40,242 nucleotides of DNA, taken from the IMG/VR virus record IMGVR_UViG_3300033148_001509, positions 1-40,242 of that record. One strand, given 5' to 3'. A program made the position numbers and the translations under genes. This DNA comes from a virus. The notes beneath the pieces were generated by a model that was not told where the DNA came from, did no database searches, and saw nothing but the letters and a program-made list of their open reading frames with translations. Positions 16,511 through 25,741 of this stretch are shown one piece after another (positions within the stretch are counted from its first letter, which is position 1; the number at the start of each line of letters is the position of its first letter).

Positions 16511-18558
16511 TCAATCGCTCCCGGTACTTGTTGCTCAAATTTCAGACTCATTTCGGTAAGTTGCGCTGCCAACTCCTTCCTAAACTGATCATTCTCTTGA
16601 GCTGTCTCGATGTTGAATTGGCGCTGATCTTCGGCAAGCTGCTGCATTTTGATACTTGCGTCTGCCTGAGCCTTGACCAGAGTAGCTTGAGCCTTGATCT
16701 GCTCTGCCTCTGCCAATGGATTCTGAACCTGCTGTAATTGCTCTTGGAGCTGCTTGACAAGGTTGGTCAGTATTTCATTCTGAGCAAGGGTCAGGTCTTC
16801 AGGTTTCTCTGGGTCATTAAAGAACTCTGCTATTTCTGGAAGACCGGAGGCTGTAACCATGTTCTTCAGCACATTATACCGCTTGACCTCATCGGTCATT
16901 GGCGAACCGGCTGTTTGTAATTGAGCATGTAGAGACCACAAAGCCGTTAGCGTCTGGAGAATCTTCTCATCATCACCAGCGCCCAGACCAACCTTACTGA
17001 CTACATGGTGCCTGAACTGCCAGTCAGCAGGATTAACAGACAACTCGCTTCCAAGTATTTCAATCTCAATCTTGGAGTTCTGGAAGTTAGCATCTAGCCA
17101 AGCCACGCCTTCATATATCTGCCTGAAGCCTGTCTCGGCCATAACTCTAGCAACAAGCTCTACCTTAGCCCCAGATGCGTCCTCTATCCCTGTGAATCGT
17201 GTAGCCGTCTCTTCTCCCAGCTTGTCTGAATCAAGCCCCTGAGACGCCAAGAGGGAGCCTGTAGACTGCGCTCTGGCCTGATCCCAGTACTGAACCACCT
17301 GAAGTGCTTGTGTACCGATATAAGGAACAACAATTGGCATTAAATCATTAGCTATCGGGGTGTTCTTAGTTGATCTGACCACCCCATTAGGACGCATTAC
17401 TAGAAGATCGTCCATATTTACGTTGGTATTAGCCCCCATTCTGGGCTTATTAACTGCATAAATATTATCCTGAACGCCTCGAAGGATTGCGGTCTTAATC
17501 AAAGCCGTAGGCGCGGTTATCTCTGCTCTGCTCCGACCGATAGCCTTGTGCGGCATCATGATCGAACTCATCATGCCATAGGGTACGTGATTGAAGACAT
17601 CGTTAATCAATACGACTTCGCCGCCACGCATGATATGTCTGCGCTCTGGTATTCCGTCTCCGTCATAATCTACCCGTGGGTATAGGTCTTCGATTAAAAC
17701 TTCCTCACTTGCCCAGCTATCCGAGGCTGTATAGTCCTCTGACCCACCCTCATCAGCGTCTCGGATAGTCTTTAATCTGGTATTTTCCTGCTCTGAATTG
17801 GCCCCAGCAAGAGGTATTCTTGAAATATCCTCCTTCTTAAATCCCATAGCTAGAAGCTTGCCGCGAGTCATTAGGGTGACATCACCAACCAAATCTGCGT
17901 CATCTTTATCGGTGGCATTCTTGGTCATTCGGAATGATTCAAGCGGAACGTCAACGATCATGACGTTCTTGGTGGTGCGCTCAACCTTAAAGACTACGGT
18001 ATTCTCACCCTCATCCCCGGTATCGTCGGTCTCTTCACGGACTATATCAACGCTTTCAACGTTTGGTTCGCCCTCTAAATCTGATTGTAGAACTGCTAGC
18101 TCTTCATCACTTAGCCCTGTTTTCTTATGTTCTTCAACCTCTGTATTCTCATCAATAAAGTACTTAACAACGGATAATTTCTGAATCTCAGCATTCTTAA
18201 TGAATCCATGAAGAACTTGGAATGACCAAGGCTGCTCTCTGACCTGCCAGTTAACGTATTTTGTCTTGTCTTCGGCTTCCTGCTTATCCTCATCTTTGGA
18301 GGTGATTGGTTTGAATTTAAGTATCTCACCCGGCCCTAAGAAGATACGAGCAAGGGAGGGCATGTCTGCCTCTACAACATCCATCACATCTTGAGATATT
18401 ACGCTGGATTGCTCTGCTACCTCGTCTCCGTATGGATTTCCAAGATATCTGTCTAGTAAGCACTCATTCTCTTTGATGAATGTAGAATTATTCCCAGTCG
18501 CATCATGGGTCAATAAATCCAGCTCTGTAATCAGAGTAGATTCGCTCATTGTGGGCAT
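16507..18558 (-). CDS. Portal protein
   Basis: 683 residues, close to P22-type portals (725). The N-terminus contains LLDRYLGNPYGDE and VVEADMPSLARIFLGPGE; the middle has IPERRHIMRGGEVVLINDV and FNHVPYGMMSSIMMPHKAIG. The C-terminal 120 residues are Gln-rich coiled coil, like the P22 barrel. It forms the dodecameric ring for DNA entry. Start ATG 18558 has GGAGAA upstream, a site that lies in the last codons of the HNH gene. Confidence 0.88.
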   Translation of the reverse strand: MPTMSESTLITELDLLTHDATGNNSTFIKENECLLDRYLGNPYGDEVAEQSSVISQDVMDVVEADMPSLARIFLGPGEILKFKPITSKDEDKQEAEDKTKYVNWQVREQPWSFQVLHGFIKNAEIQKLSVVKYFIDENTEVEEHKKTGLSDEELAVLQSDLEGEPNVESVDIVREETDDTGDEGENTVVFKVERTTKNVMIVDVPLESFRMTKNATDKDDADLVGDVTLMTRGKLLAMGFKKEDISRIPLAGANSEQENTRLKTIRDADEGGSEDYTASDSWASEEVLIEDLYPRVDYDGDGIPERRHIMRGGEVVLINDVFNHVPYGMMSSIMMPHKAIGRSRAEITAPTALIKTAILRGVQDNIYAVNKPRMGANTNVNMDDLLVMRPNGVVRSTKNTPIANDLMPIVVPYIGTQALQVVQYWDQARAQSTGSLLASQGLDSDKLGEETATRFTGIEDASGAKVELVARVMAETGFRQIYEGVAWLDANFQNSKIEIEILGSELSVNPADWQFRHHVVSKVGLGAGDDEKILQTLTALWSLHAQLQTAGSPMTDEVKRYNVLKNMVTASGLPEIAEFFNDPEKPEDLTLAQNEILTNLVKQLQEQLQQVQNPLAEAEQIKAQATLVKAQADASIKMQQLAEDQRQFNIETAQENDQFRKELAAQLTEMSLKFEQQVPGAIE

Positions 18559-19055
18559 AAAAATTCTCCATGAGTCTGGTGAAATCCGTACTTATTGTCG
18601 GCAGACTTTCTGCAACAGACCGCGTCAAAGAAATCATTGAAAAGCCCTAAATGAACCACCTTATAATTTACCTTAACCTGAGCAGCCCATTTTTTTGATG
18701 CCTTATGCCAAACCACTCCCACAACACCAGACTTGTTGTTTTTCGGCGCACTTTGATTTTTGCAATTATCTATATGGGTAATATGCCGCAAATTCTCCCA
18801 CCGATTATCTGAAGTAATATGGTTTATGTGATCCACATGCTTGGGTGGGAAAACGCCTTCCATGTACAAAAAAGCAAGACGATGAGACCTGTGTGACATG
18901 TAATTTATCCCAATCCTATGATACCCGCTAGCGTTAATACACCCTGCTTCCTTTCCTATCAAATTAGATTTTCTGTTAGTCAGCCAAGTAAATATCCCCG
19001 TGCTTGGGTCGTAATGCAAAATCTTTTTTAATTCTTCTTGGGTTAAGTCGGTCAT
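18546..19055 (-). CDS. HNH homing endonuclease with AP2-type domain
   Basis: 169 residues. After an N-terminal LHYDPSTGIFTWLTNR module, the HNH core is at about 73-90 (KHVDHINHITSDNRWENLR). The C-terminal part (SGVVGVVWHKASKKWAAQV, then VHLGLFNDFFDAVCCRKSAD) is an AP2-like DNA-binding domain. It is inserted between large terminase and portal and overlaps both by 4-13 bases. Paralogous to the gene at 7629-8192. Confidence 0.92.
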   Translation of the reverse strand: MTDLTQEELKKILHYDPSTGIFTWLTNRKSNLIGKEAGCINASGYHRIGINYMSHRSHRLAFLYMEGVFPPKHVDHINHITSDNRWENLRHITHIDNCKNQSAPKNNKSGVVGVVWHKASKKWAAQVKVNYKVVHLGLFNDFFDAVCCRKSADNKYGFHQTHGEFLCPQ

Positions 19056-20560
19056 ACAATATTCACCTGTGGATAATTAAGCGGCTCCATAATCACTTCT
19101 GTCGGAGGCATGAATAAGCTCATCATGACTGAATCTGATTCATTGGGTGAGTCGATGTCAAGGGCTTTCATGTCCTTCTTGTTCATTATCTGGATTAACC
19201 CGTTTGGATTGTCCTTTTTGGGTATTCTGCATATCTCTGACCTTAGTCCTGAAAGATTATCAATCCCGTCTGAATCGAAGCTGATCATCTCATCAGGGTC
19301 TACATAGTCACCTTTTACCACGCATCGATAAGTATTGTAGCACCTTGTTGCTAGGTTAGTGTAATGCTGCGCCCTGTTGTTCTTAAACGTCTCTGCGTAG
19401 GTCTTTGGCTTAGTGTTCTCATCACCGTATTGAGGCATGTAAATCTTCTCAGCATTATCCTGACCGACCCCAGACAATGACCCTCTAAACATATGGTACT
19501 TGATATTCGTGCCTGAGAATGCGATAGAGACCTGACGCTTTAATCCTGTACCCATTCCGTCACCATCCCAAACAAACCAGTCTACATCGTGCGTATGAGC
19601 TAGCCCGGTTGCCCAGTCACAAGTCTCGTCAATCTCCCCGGCATTCTTTGACTTCACAAACCGTACTATTGAGCCATGCCTCATCGCATAACCTCCAGCA
19701 TCGTTCCCATCGTCAAAGGGGTCATGGGCCGCTATCTTTGCCCCCATAGGCTTAAATACTTTCTTTAGCCGGTCAATCTTATGCGCGTCTACACAGGCGT
19801 CAAACCATTCTGGCTGAATTATCGCGTTATCTACTGTATCAAGATACTTGCCATGCCATTTGTGGTCGTATTGCGCTCTGGATAATTTCTCAAGATCGTC
19901 TAGCCTTTCTTCCTCAAGACCAGACAGCTTAAACCAATCCTCTGGCATGTCGGTATAATTCATCTCAACAACCATAATCAGATCGTCTTCATAATAGCCA
20001 CAACGCTCAAGCTCTTTCTCTGCTCTAGCCAGCCATTTTGTAGCAACAGCGCCATTCTTAGCGCCTCGATTCATGGTTATGATGATTTCAGGCATCTTTA
20101 TATCTTCGCCTGCCATCTTCCTTTGAGTATCAGTAGCATTTAATCGAACCGATGCAATCAATACCCTTAACGTGTTATCTGATAAGTCCTCACCTTCCTC
20201 AATCCATAAGCCATCTATGCCTGATAACGTACTCTTTAACGATGTTATGTTTCTTGATAAGCCTCTGTAAAACGCTCGACCTCCAGAGATATGATCAATA
20301 CTTGTCTTTGTGTCTGTGAACCCTTGTATCTCTAAGCGGGCTATTTCATCAAGGATAGTTCTGTGGACTGATTCTTCAATTGAATTTTGATGCTCACGAG
20401 CGCAACACCACAACTTACCGTAGGTTAGGTTTGCGGCAACGTAATCAGCCACACCTGTAGATTTTGTTGAACATCGCCCACCTACAATAATCTTGATTCT
20501 TTTGGGAACTGAAAATACTGGCGTCAGGTTCTCGACGTACTCAATATTAACTTGATTCAT
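19052..20560 (-). CDS. Terminase large subunit
   Basis: 502 residues. The ATPase has a Walker A-like VGGRCSTKST (about 26-35) and Walker B LWIEEGED (about 118-125). The nuclease domain has AHDPFDDGNDAGGY (Asp280) and VWDGDGMGTG (Asp332/334), consistent with the RNase H-like metal site. It cuts concatemers and drives packaging at the portal. Overlaps the small subunit by four bases. Confidence 0.95.
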   Translation of the reverse strand: MNQVNIEYVENLTPVFSVPKRIKIIVGGRCSTKSTGVADYVAANLTYGKLWCCAREHQNSIEESVHRTILDEIARLEIQGFTDTKTSIDHISGGRAFYRGLSRNITSLKSTLSGIDGLWIEEGEDLSDNTLRVLIASVRLNATDTQRKMAGEDIKMPEIIITMNRGAKNGAVATKWLARAEKELERCGYYEDDLIMVVEMNYTDMPEDWFKLSGLEEERLDDLEKLSRAQYDHKWHGKYLDTVDNAIIQPEWFDACVDAHKIDRLKKVFKPMGAKIAAHDPFDDGNDAGGYAMRHGSIVRFVKSKNAGEIDETCDWATGLAHTHDVDWFVWDGDGMGTGLKRQVSIAFSGTNIKYHMFRGSLSGVGQDNAEKIYMPQYGDENTKPKTYAETFKNNRAQHYTNLATRCYNTYRCVVKGDYVDPDEMISFDSDGIDNLSGLRSEICRIPKKDNPNGLIQIMNKKDMKALDIDSPNESDSVMMSLFMPPTEVIMEPLNYPQVNIV

Positions 20561-21000
20561 TTATGCTTGCTGTTTACTGGCATAAAGTTAAAGGATGTCT
20601 CTATCGGCCCACCTTTCGGGCCTGACAACTCTTGCTCTGTCTTATCCTTCCATCCGAAGTTATTCTTCAGGCTGAAGATTGAGCCAGTTACTGCGTTTCC
20701 AGCTAGCCTTTGCTCTAATGACATCTCTACTCTTTGTTTGGCTCTTTTTACAGTCGCAAGAAAGTCATCCTTCTGTTCGTAGTTCCTAAAGGCTTCTGTG
20801 GACATTCCTAGTGTATAAGCAAGTCCTGATATAGTTGGAACGATGTCTTCAATGTCATTGACTACTAACAAGTCCTCATCATTTAGGTCGTCTAATAGTT
20901 CGAGACGATCTTCCTTGTGTACTCTACACGCTAAATAATACAGAGTGATGATTCTCTGCATCTCTTCTGGAGTTTCGTACTTTGGTGGTCTCCCCATCAT
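20557..21000 (-). CDS. Terminase small subunit (gp3-type)
   Basis: 147 residues. Starts MGRPPKYETPEEMQRII, typical of the packaging-recognition family. A helix-turn-helix follows (ISGLAYTLGMSTEAFRNYE), and then the hallmark GSIFSLKNNFGWKDK before a Gly/Pro tail. It recognises the packaging site and forms a ring. Directly coupled to the large subunit. A headful mechanism is suggested by family and by the apparently permuted window. Confidence 0.9.
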   Translation of the reverse strand: MMGRPPKYETPEEMQRIITLYYLACRVHKEDRLELLDDLNDEDLLVVNDIEDIVPTISGLAYTLGMSTEAFRNYEQKDDFLATVKRAKQRVEMSLEQRLAGNAVTGSIFSLKNNFGWKDKTEQELSGPKGGPIETSFNFMPVNSKHK

Positions 21001-21001
21001 A

Positions 21002-21199
21002 TCAATGAACCATTTCTAGAGGTGGTTGGGATGAGAATATGTATAGATCACACTTCTTCCATTCTTCGTCTGGCGCGTACTCGTGGTCACACTCATAGAT
21101 ATTATTGCCTGAGCATGTCCTAGTGTATAGCTTGGTTATTATGAAATAACGGCCAGAGTATTCAGCTACTTGTGGCTTAGATGCAGACATATTGTCCAT
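21002..21199 (-). CDS. Small hypothetical protein upstream of terminase (65 aa)
   Basis: Three cysteines and aromatic residues (YSGRYFIITKLYTRTCSG, then NNIYECDHEYAPDEEW) suggest a compact beta domain, possibly disulphide- or metal-linked. It overlaps the upstream gene by 23 bases and ends one base before the small terminase start. A second ATG three codons in (MSASK) is an alternative start. No family known to me. Confidence 0.5.
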   Translation of the reverse strand: MDNMSASKPQVAEYSGRYFIITKLYTRTCSGNNIYECDHEYAPDEEWKKCDLYIFSSQPPLEMVH

Positions 21200-21434
21200 T
21201 CTTGTGGCCTAATTCTCCGTCTCGCATCAATAAATGCGCGGCGTGCACATGAAAAGCATGACTTTTATCTGTGTTTGCGCAAATGAACCACAAAGGAGGG
21301 AAAGCAAGATATTTACTTCTTTTCCCTCTAGCATTCTCAAAGATAGAATCAAACTGCTTATCTGTCAGGATTCCGTTAGCGGCTTTTACCTCTGATAAAA
21401 CAGATTGCTTTGCTGTTTCTATCTCATTGCCCAT
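21177..21434 (-). CDS. Hypothetical protein (85 aa)
   Basis: Starts after GGAGG. The N-terminal half is helical (EIETAKQSVLSEVKAANGIL), followed by KYLAFPPLWFICANTDKSH and several histidines. It could be a small nuclease-like or metal-binding protein, but no motif is conclusive. First gene of the terminase-portal run; about 150 bases of non-coding sequence lie upstream. Confidence 0.55.
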   Translation of the reverse strand: MGNEIETAKQSVLSEVKAANGILTDKQFDSIFENARGKRSKYLAFPPLWFICANTDKSHAFHVHAAHLLMRDGELGHKNGQYVCI

Positions 21435-21585
21435 TGTGCGATTCCTCCAAGGGTTATTCGCTCTATCTGTATATGCTAATGTTCAAATATTAGACTACAA
21501 TCTGTCTATGATCTACGAAATTCCATATTTCTACAAAGGTGTACTCTATTTTGTGCCTTCTAACTCAGGAGGCTGGAATAGATGC
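21435..21585. promoter_or_regulatory. Intergenic gap before the terminase block with an operator-like palindrome
   Basis: No convincing gene here. Positions 21476-21493 hold CTAATGTTCAAATATTAG, an 18-base near-perfect inverted repeat with a single G-T mismatch, placed where a late-gene operator or activator site could lie. Promoter boxes for the minus strand are not convincing. A plus-strand 32-codon frame from 21508 lacks a ribosome site and was not accepted. Confidence 0.35.
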
Positions 21586-21933
21586 CTAGGTACATGTTGC
21601 GCTTAATACCGTAAAGGCTACGCATGTGCCTATGAATATATCGTCAGGTGTTGATGCTGTGTTTGTGTATGTTAGTTTAACTTCCCATCCTCCAGATTGA
21701 GTAAGGAATCCAGCTTCTATAGGGTAATCAACATATTCATTCGCGGCCAATACGCCTAAATCTGGATCAGTCACTCCAGCGCCTAGAACTACACCGTCTG
21801 CTGTGAGTTTCTGTGCAGTCGTATCGTCTGGCAATACAAAGTCTAACGTTAGCTCTGTGTTTGATGTCATATCAAAACCAGAAGCCACCCTGAGTATCTT
21901 GTTCGCGCCTGATTCACCTACTTTTAACGCCAT
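21586..21933 (-). CDS. Beta-rich structural protein (115 aa)
   Basis: Thr/Val/Asp-rich with short strands (SNTELTLDFVLPDD, GGWEVKLTYTNTAST), like small fibre-attachment or beta-sandwich proteins. Last of the six-gene structural group upstream of the terminases. Ends in a Cys-containing SATCT. No conserved catalytic feature. Probably virion or fibre-associated by context. Confidence 0.6.
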   Translation of the reverse strand: MALKVGESGANKILRVASGFDMTSNTELTLDFVLPDDTTAQKLTADGVVLGAGVTDPDLGVLAANEYVDYPIEAGFLTQSGGWEVKLTYTNTASTPDDIFIGTCVAFTVLSATCT

Positions 21934-21943
21934 AGTGTTTGTC

Positions 21944-22252
21944 CTAGCAAAATGTTGATTCTACCCCTACACCATCACTGGTTACAGGGCTTGATACACC
22001 TTGCCCCCTTGATTGAATTATGCTTAATAGCCCTTCTGTAGCCTGTATTGATGATAGCACACCTACGCCATCGCTTGTAATTGTACTTAAAACACCCTGT
22101 CCTCGGCTTTGGATTATGGATATTACAGCCTCAGAACATTCTGGCAGATCAATAGCTTCAGTGGTTACGGTGTAACTGTATTGGAATACGCCCTTAATTA
22201 ACCGCTTGGCAGCGCCTACAAATCCCGCTTTTCCGTCTCTCCAATTTATCAT
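21944..22252 (-). CDS. Short protein with two tandem internal repeats (102 aa)
   Basis: After a basic N-terminal part (MINWRDGKAGFVGAAKRLI) the sequence holds two copies of a unit SIIQSRGQGV followed by TSDGVGV, separated by about 20 residues. The two copies are also visible in DNA. Such repeats can build a short beta-solenoid or fibre segment. Overlaps the neighbour upstream by four bases. Function unknown. Confidence 0.6.
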   Translation of the reverse strand: MINWRDGKAGFVGAAKRLIKGVFQYSYTVTTEAIDLPECSEAVISIIQSRGQGVLSTITSDGVGVLSSIQATEGLLSIIQSRGQGVSSPVTSDGVGVESTFC

Positions 22253-23556
22253 GTGACAGTCTTAAATGTTACGAATGTATCGTCTGCCGTACCTGAGCTA
22301 AATCGCCACGTTATCACATCGCCATTCGTATCTGCTGCTAGAGCGTCAAATTGATAGATTCCATTGCTTACTTCAGCAATTGCCCCACTAACGCTGGCAA
22401 ATGCAGCGCCATCAATACTTCTTTGGCCTGTTACCGTAAGCCCTGTAGCCGGGGTTACGTGGTCAGAAGTTAATACCATCAGAAATTCAAAGTTGCTAAA
22501 TGTAGCATTTTTCTTTACGCCTAAGTCATCCACTACAGCCCTCGTTGCGGCGTGTTGCGTGTCTTGAGCTGTATCTAATGCGTCCAATGTAGTGATTGTA
22601 CCCGCCGTGGTGTTTATTCCGCCAAGTACCGAACCCGCGCTTCCTATTACGTTTCCGGCTACATTGCCAGTCACGCTGCTTACTGAGCCCATGTTATCCC
22701 CAGCTTTAGCGGGAGCGTATAGGGCTTGAGCGGTAGCTAATGTAGCGCCATCCAAGCCTGTGATTGTATCTAAATCAGCCTGAGCCGTTGCTAGAGCTGC
22801 TGCTGTTGCCGCTGAGTCTGTACCTCTCATGTCTGTATTTGCTGTGGTGGTGTCTACAAGGTCAACATTCACTACCGCACCCGCCAAGGTTGTAATAGCC
22901 CCCGCGCTAACAATATCTGTGGCCGCGACATCATTTAGTGCCGTAATCAAGGCAGGAATATCTGTCGTTGTGTCGGCAGCGATAATATCAAGAATTAAAT
23001 CTAACCTTCCGCCATTAATCCAGTCATCAATTGCTTGCGCTCTTGCAGCCGTCAATCTTACTGCTGCCGTATTTAACGCATCCATATCAAGCCCGCCAGC
23101 ATCACTGATCGGCAACCCACCAGCAGCATCAGCCGCAGCATTAGGCAAAGCGGTTAGCCCGCCTCGAACTGAGTCACGAATATCAAAATCAGATATATCC
23201 ACTAAAATCGGGGCTATAGCAGCATTATTCGCCGATGCTGCAACCAGATGGCAGATAGTTTGATCCACCCCTGTAGCCCATGCTGCGTCTGGATAATCAC
23301 AACGGTAGACTCCCGGCATATTGGTATCATCAACCAGTATAAATCCACCGTCTGCATGTGCTGCACTGGCACTCGCTAAAGTTATTAGCTTTAAATCTAC
23401 CCTTGCCGCCCCTTGTCGGTTGTATGAGGCACTACCACCTGTCTCAATATCGGAGAATAAAAGTCCCGTTATAGGATCGCCGGGGGAAGCATGAGAGGCA
23501 TCACCAACAATATAGAAATAAACGCTCTTATTCGTCGCACCAGCGGTAACTATCAT
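22249..23556 (-). CDS. Fibre-like structural protein (435 aa)
   Basis: The N-terminal domain (TAGATNKSVYFYIVGDASH, PGDPITGLLFSD) is a known opening of structural proteins in marine phages and prophages. A central Ala/Thr/Asp-rich repeat region follows (about residues 130-330, with SSVTGNVAGNVIGSAGSV), then a C-terminal beta domain with TGQRSIDGAAFASVSGAI and GDVITWRFSSGTADD. Likely a fibre or collar component. Confidence 0.65.
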   Translation of the reverse strand: MIVTAGATNKSVYFYIVGDASHASPGDPITGLLFSDIETGGSASYNRQGAARVDLKLITLASASAAHADGGFILVDDTNMPGVYRCDYPDAAWATGVDQTICHLVAASANNAAIAPILVDISDFDIRDSVRGGLTALPNAAADAAGGLPISDAGGLDMDALNTAAVRLTAARAQAIDDWINGGRLDLILDIIAADTTTDIPALITALNDVAATDIVSAGAITTLAGAVVNVDLVDTTTANTDMRGTDSAATAAALATAQADLDTITGLDGATLATAQALYAPAKAGDNMGSVSSVTGNVAGNVIGSAGSVLGGINTTAGTITTLDALDTAQDTQHAATRAVVDDLGVKKNATFSNFEFLMVLTSDHVTPATGLTVTGQRSIDGAAFASVSGAIAEVSNGIYQFDALAADTNGDVITWRFSSGTADDTFVTFKTVT

Positions 23557-24308
23557 CTCATTGCCCCATTCATTCTGTTCATGCCTTGATAATTGGTTGT
23601 TTGATGTAGTGTAGTAGCACCACCCACTACTACTGTGGGGAACGGGAGTATTTGTGCTGGGGGATATATAATCCTAGGGTGGGGAGCGACAGTGGGAGTT
23701 GCTCCCGGTGTAAAGGTTAACCCGCCAATCAAATCCTCGTCGTTATCCCTAACCAAAGGAACGTAGGTCACTAAATTCTGTGACCTTACTAGCAAAGGAC
23801 TTACTCCAGCGGCCAATAAGGCTATCTCGCCGTCTGTGAGAGCAACATTCCATATCCCTGCCTCTGCAATCAGACCGTCCATATTTTGATCTAGTGCTGA
23901 TCGTGGAATACAGCCTATCGTTGTTCTATCTAATAGTGTGGGTGTCTCAGTAGAGGTATTTGTGCCTTTACCTCCCCCATTTAAAAATGCTGCTCTGTCA
24001 CTCGCGGAAGTGAATACTGCTGCGGCGTGTTGCCATGTACCTGCTGAAAACCCTGTAGTGGTATCAGCAATTGCATTACCACCGGTCTGCCGCGTAAATG
24101 CAGAAATAGGCTCACCAGCAACCGAACCACGGGCTGCTAGCAAAAACCACGTATCAGTAGCACTAGCATCACCTATTCCAATCAATCCGTAATCATCAGT
24201 AATAGCATCAGGATTAAAGAAACACGCCATGGTGAGCGGCGTACTGGTAAGAACTGCTGATTCGTTTATTAAGTATTCAGAATCTGCGCGAATAAAATCT
24301 CTAGCCAT
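23553..24308 (-). CDS. LamG / concanavalin-like lectin-domain protein (251 aa)
   Basis: The first about 185 residues fit a laminin-G/concanavalin A-like sandwich: a start with FIRADSEYLINESAVL, then LTMACFFNPDA, GTWQHAAAVFTSASDRAAFL and AEAGIWNVALTDGEIALLA, the classic strand order of LamG_3 modules. It probably binds carbohydrate on the virion surface. The C-terminal tail is Pro- and Met-rich. Ends with ATG/TGA overlap to the next gene. Confidence 0.75.
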   Translation of the reverse strand: MARDFIRADSEYLINESAVLTSTPLTMACFFNPDAITDDYGLIGIGDASATDTWFLLAARGSVAGEPISAFTRQTGGNAIADTTTGFSAGTWQHAAAVFTSASDRAAFLNGGGKGTNTSTETPTLLDRTTIGCIPRSALDQNMDGLIAEAGIWNVALTDGEIALLAAGVSPLLVRSQNLVTYVPLVRDNDEDLIGGLTFTPGATPTVAPHPRIIYPPAQILPFPTVVVGGATTLHQTTNYQGMNRMNGAMR

Positions 24309-24832
24309 TAGGTCTCAGTCACATATACGGCCATCAACTGTAAATCGTCAGTATTAGCAGCAGCAGCTACATCCCTCTCACAGCGAATGATTATTGTATT
24401 CCCCGCTATAGCAGAACCAAAGTCTGCTTTAGCTAAGGCTCCTGTTGGAGAAACAGCTATTTTATCCGCTGTTACTGTGGCTACTGGAGTGTCTTGAATC
24501 GAAACGGGGGTTGCAGTATCAAGCCCCTGATCAGCAGTTGCTATTTCTGTATCTGCAAGAAGAGCAACACTAAACTCTAAATCAACTAAGTCAACGTCCG
24601 CCCCGTCCATTGCATAGGTATACTGAAATGTAAAACCAGTACCATCTGAGTATTGAGAGGGTATAACTACGTGCCAATCTGCAAACTCCGCTGTTGCTCC
24701 ATCAAAATCTAGTACAGGAATGTTGGCATTAGGGGTTGACCCCTCTGTAATAAAATCCAGAGTTGCATAATTTGCCGATGGGACTATCGCCCCTAGAGGA
24801 GTTAAGATAAATAGCGTATCACCAGAAGCCAT
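24308..24832 (-). CDS. Structural protein (174 aa), beta-sandwich type
   Basis: Starts MASGDTLFILTPLGAIVPSA and continues with PNANIPVLDFDGATAEFADW and VVIPSQYSDGTGFTFQYTY, a pattern seen in small phage virion proteins next to lectin-domain proteins. No export signal. It sits between the LamG protein and the secreted FN3-like protein, coupled to both by overlaps. Probable decoration or fibre-accessory protein. Confidence 0.6.
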   Translation of the reverse strand: MASGDTLFILTPLGAIVPSANYATLDFITEGSTPNANIPVLDFDGATAEFADWHVVIPSQYSDGTGFTFQYTYAMDGADVDLVDLEFSVALLADTEIATADQGLDTATPVSIQDTPVATVTADKIAVSPTGALAKADFGSAIAGNTIIIRCERDVAAAANTDDLQLMAVYVTET

Positions 24833-25173
24833 TACCTAACCCCTAACCCTGTTGCTGCACCCGGGACGAGCCTTGTCATTGTGTGTATCCCGAGTGACGT
24901 AGTAAAATTTACAGCGTTACTCGGTGGTGCGTTCCAGCCCTCGGGGGATTTGGCTATAACGACACAGTCATGGTCGCCATCAGATAATGCAGGGATAGTT
25001 AATGTTCTGTCGTTTAGGCTGGGTGATCCGACAATGCTTCCGTCGCAGACCATATCAAAGCTTCCGAGGTCTACGCCGTCATGTTCCCAAAAGAACTCTG
25101 TAACCTGAACTTGTACAGGGGCCGCTGTTATTGTGAGCGGAATGAGAATCAGCAGTAAGAGTAGTTTCTTCAT
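24832..25173 (-). CDS. Exported FN3-like small protein (113 aa)
   Basis: A clear signal peptide (MKKLLLLLILIPLTITAAP) is followed by a fibronectin type III-like or Ig-like domain (VTEFFWEHDGVDLGSFD, SDGDHDCVVIAKSPEGW, SNAVNFTT). A phage protein with a Sec signal would act in the periplasm or cell surface of the infected cell, which is odd within a structural block. It may be an envelope-modifying or exclusion protein. First gene of the late-type block. Confidence 0.65.
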   Translation of the reverse strand: MKKLLLLLILIPLTITAAPVQVQVTEFFWEHDGVDLGSFDMVCDGSIVGSPSLNDRTLTIPALSDGDHDCVVIAKSPEGWNAPPSNAVNFTTSLGIHTMTRLVPGAATGLGVR

Positions 25174-25200
25174 TGTCCGAGTATAGCGCCCTATGGCCTA

Positions 25201-25725
25201 CTATTCCACCGCCTTTTCTAGCTCTCTGGCCCACGCATTGAACCCGGTTTTGATCTCTTTTATCTCGTCAATTGTATACTTTTTGATCTTGTGCGGCCCT
25301 TCCAGCCATTCCACATTATCTACTCCGATTTTTCTGACAAGGTTAATACGGTATTCAATGGCATTGCTTGAGAGGTGAGTGTTGCAGTATTCGCATTGTA
25401 GGTGAACATTGTAAAAGCAGAACCGTAACTCAGCGCACGCTCCCACGCTTCGGTAATGTCCGGCATTTCGCTTCTTAGGGGGCTTTTGACAGGAGATACA
25501 TACTCCATATGGGTCGGAAGCTCGAATATATCTGTTGTAGGCAGTCTGAGCCTCTCCCAGCCAGTCTGACTTCGTTTTGAGTTCTTCCTTGGCTTTACGG
25601 TGTGCTTTGCGCTCATCCTTCTCTCTCGTTGTCTTAGCCTTGCTTGCTAAACATACATAGCATTTGTTTTGAAGTGTTGAGTATTGGATATATTCATTTC
25701 CACATCGGCACTTCTTCATGGGCAT
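25201..25725 (-). CDS. ninG: NinG/Rap-like recombination protein
   Basis: 174 residues. The N-terminal zinc ribbon (CRCG and CYVC) and Lys-rich linker are followed by the conserved core: YGVCISCQ, AGHYRSVGACAELRFC, and NVHLQCEYCNTHLSSN. This is the lambda NinG (Rap) family, which promotes Red- and RecBCD-linked recombination, probably by resolving branched DNA. Last gene of the leftward early operon. Confidence 0.92.
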   Translation of the reverse strand: MPMKKCRCGNEYIQYSTLQNKCYVCLASKAKTTREKDERKAHRKAKEELKTKSDWLGEAQTAYNRYIRASDPYGVCISCQKPPKKRNAGHYRSVGACAELRFCFYNVHLQCEYCNTHLSSNAIEYRINLVRKIGVDNVEWLEGPHKIKKYTIDEIKEIKTGFNAWARELEKAVE

Positions 25726-25741
25726 TACTTATATTACCATG

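Noticed and set aside
21508-21606. Plus-strand 32-codon ORF in the terminase upstream gap
   Set aside because: No ribosome site, overlaps a leftward gene, no promoter.
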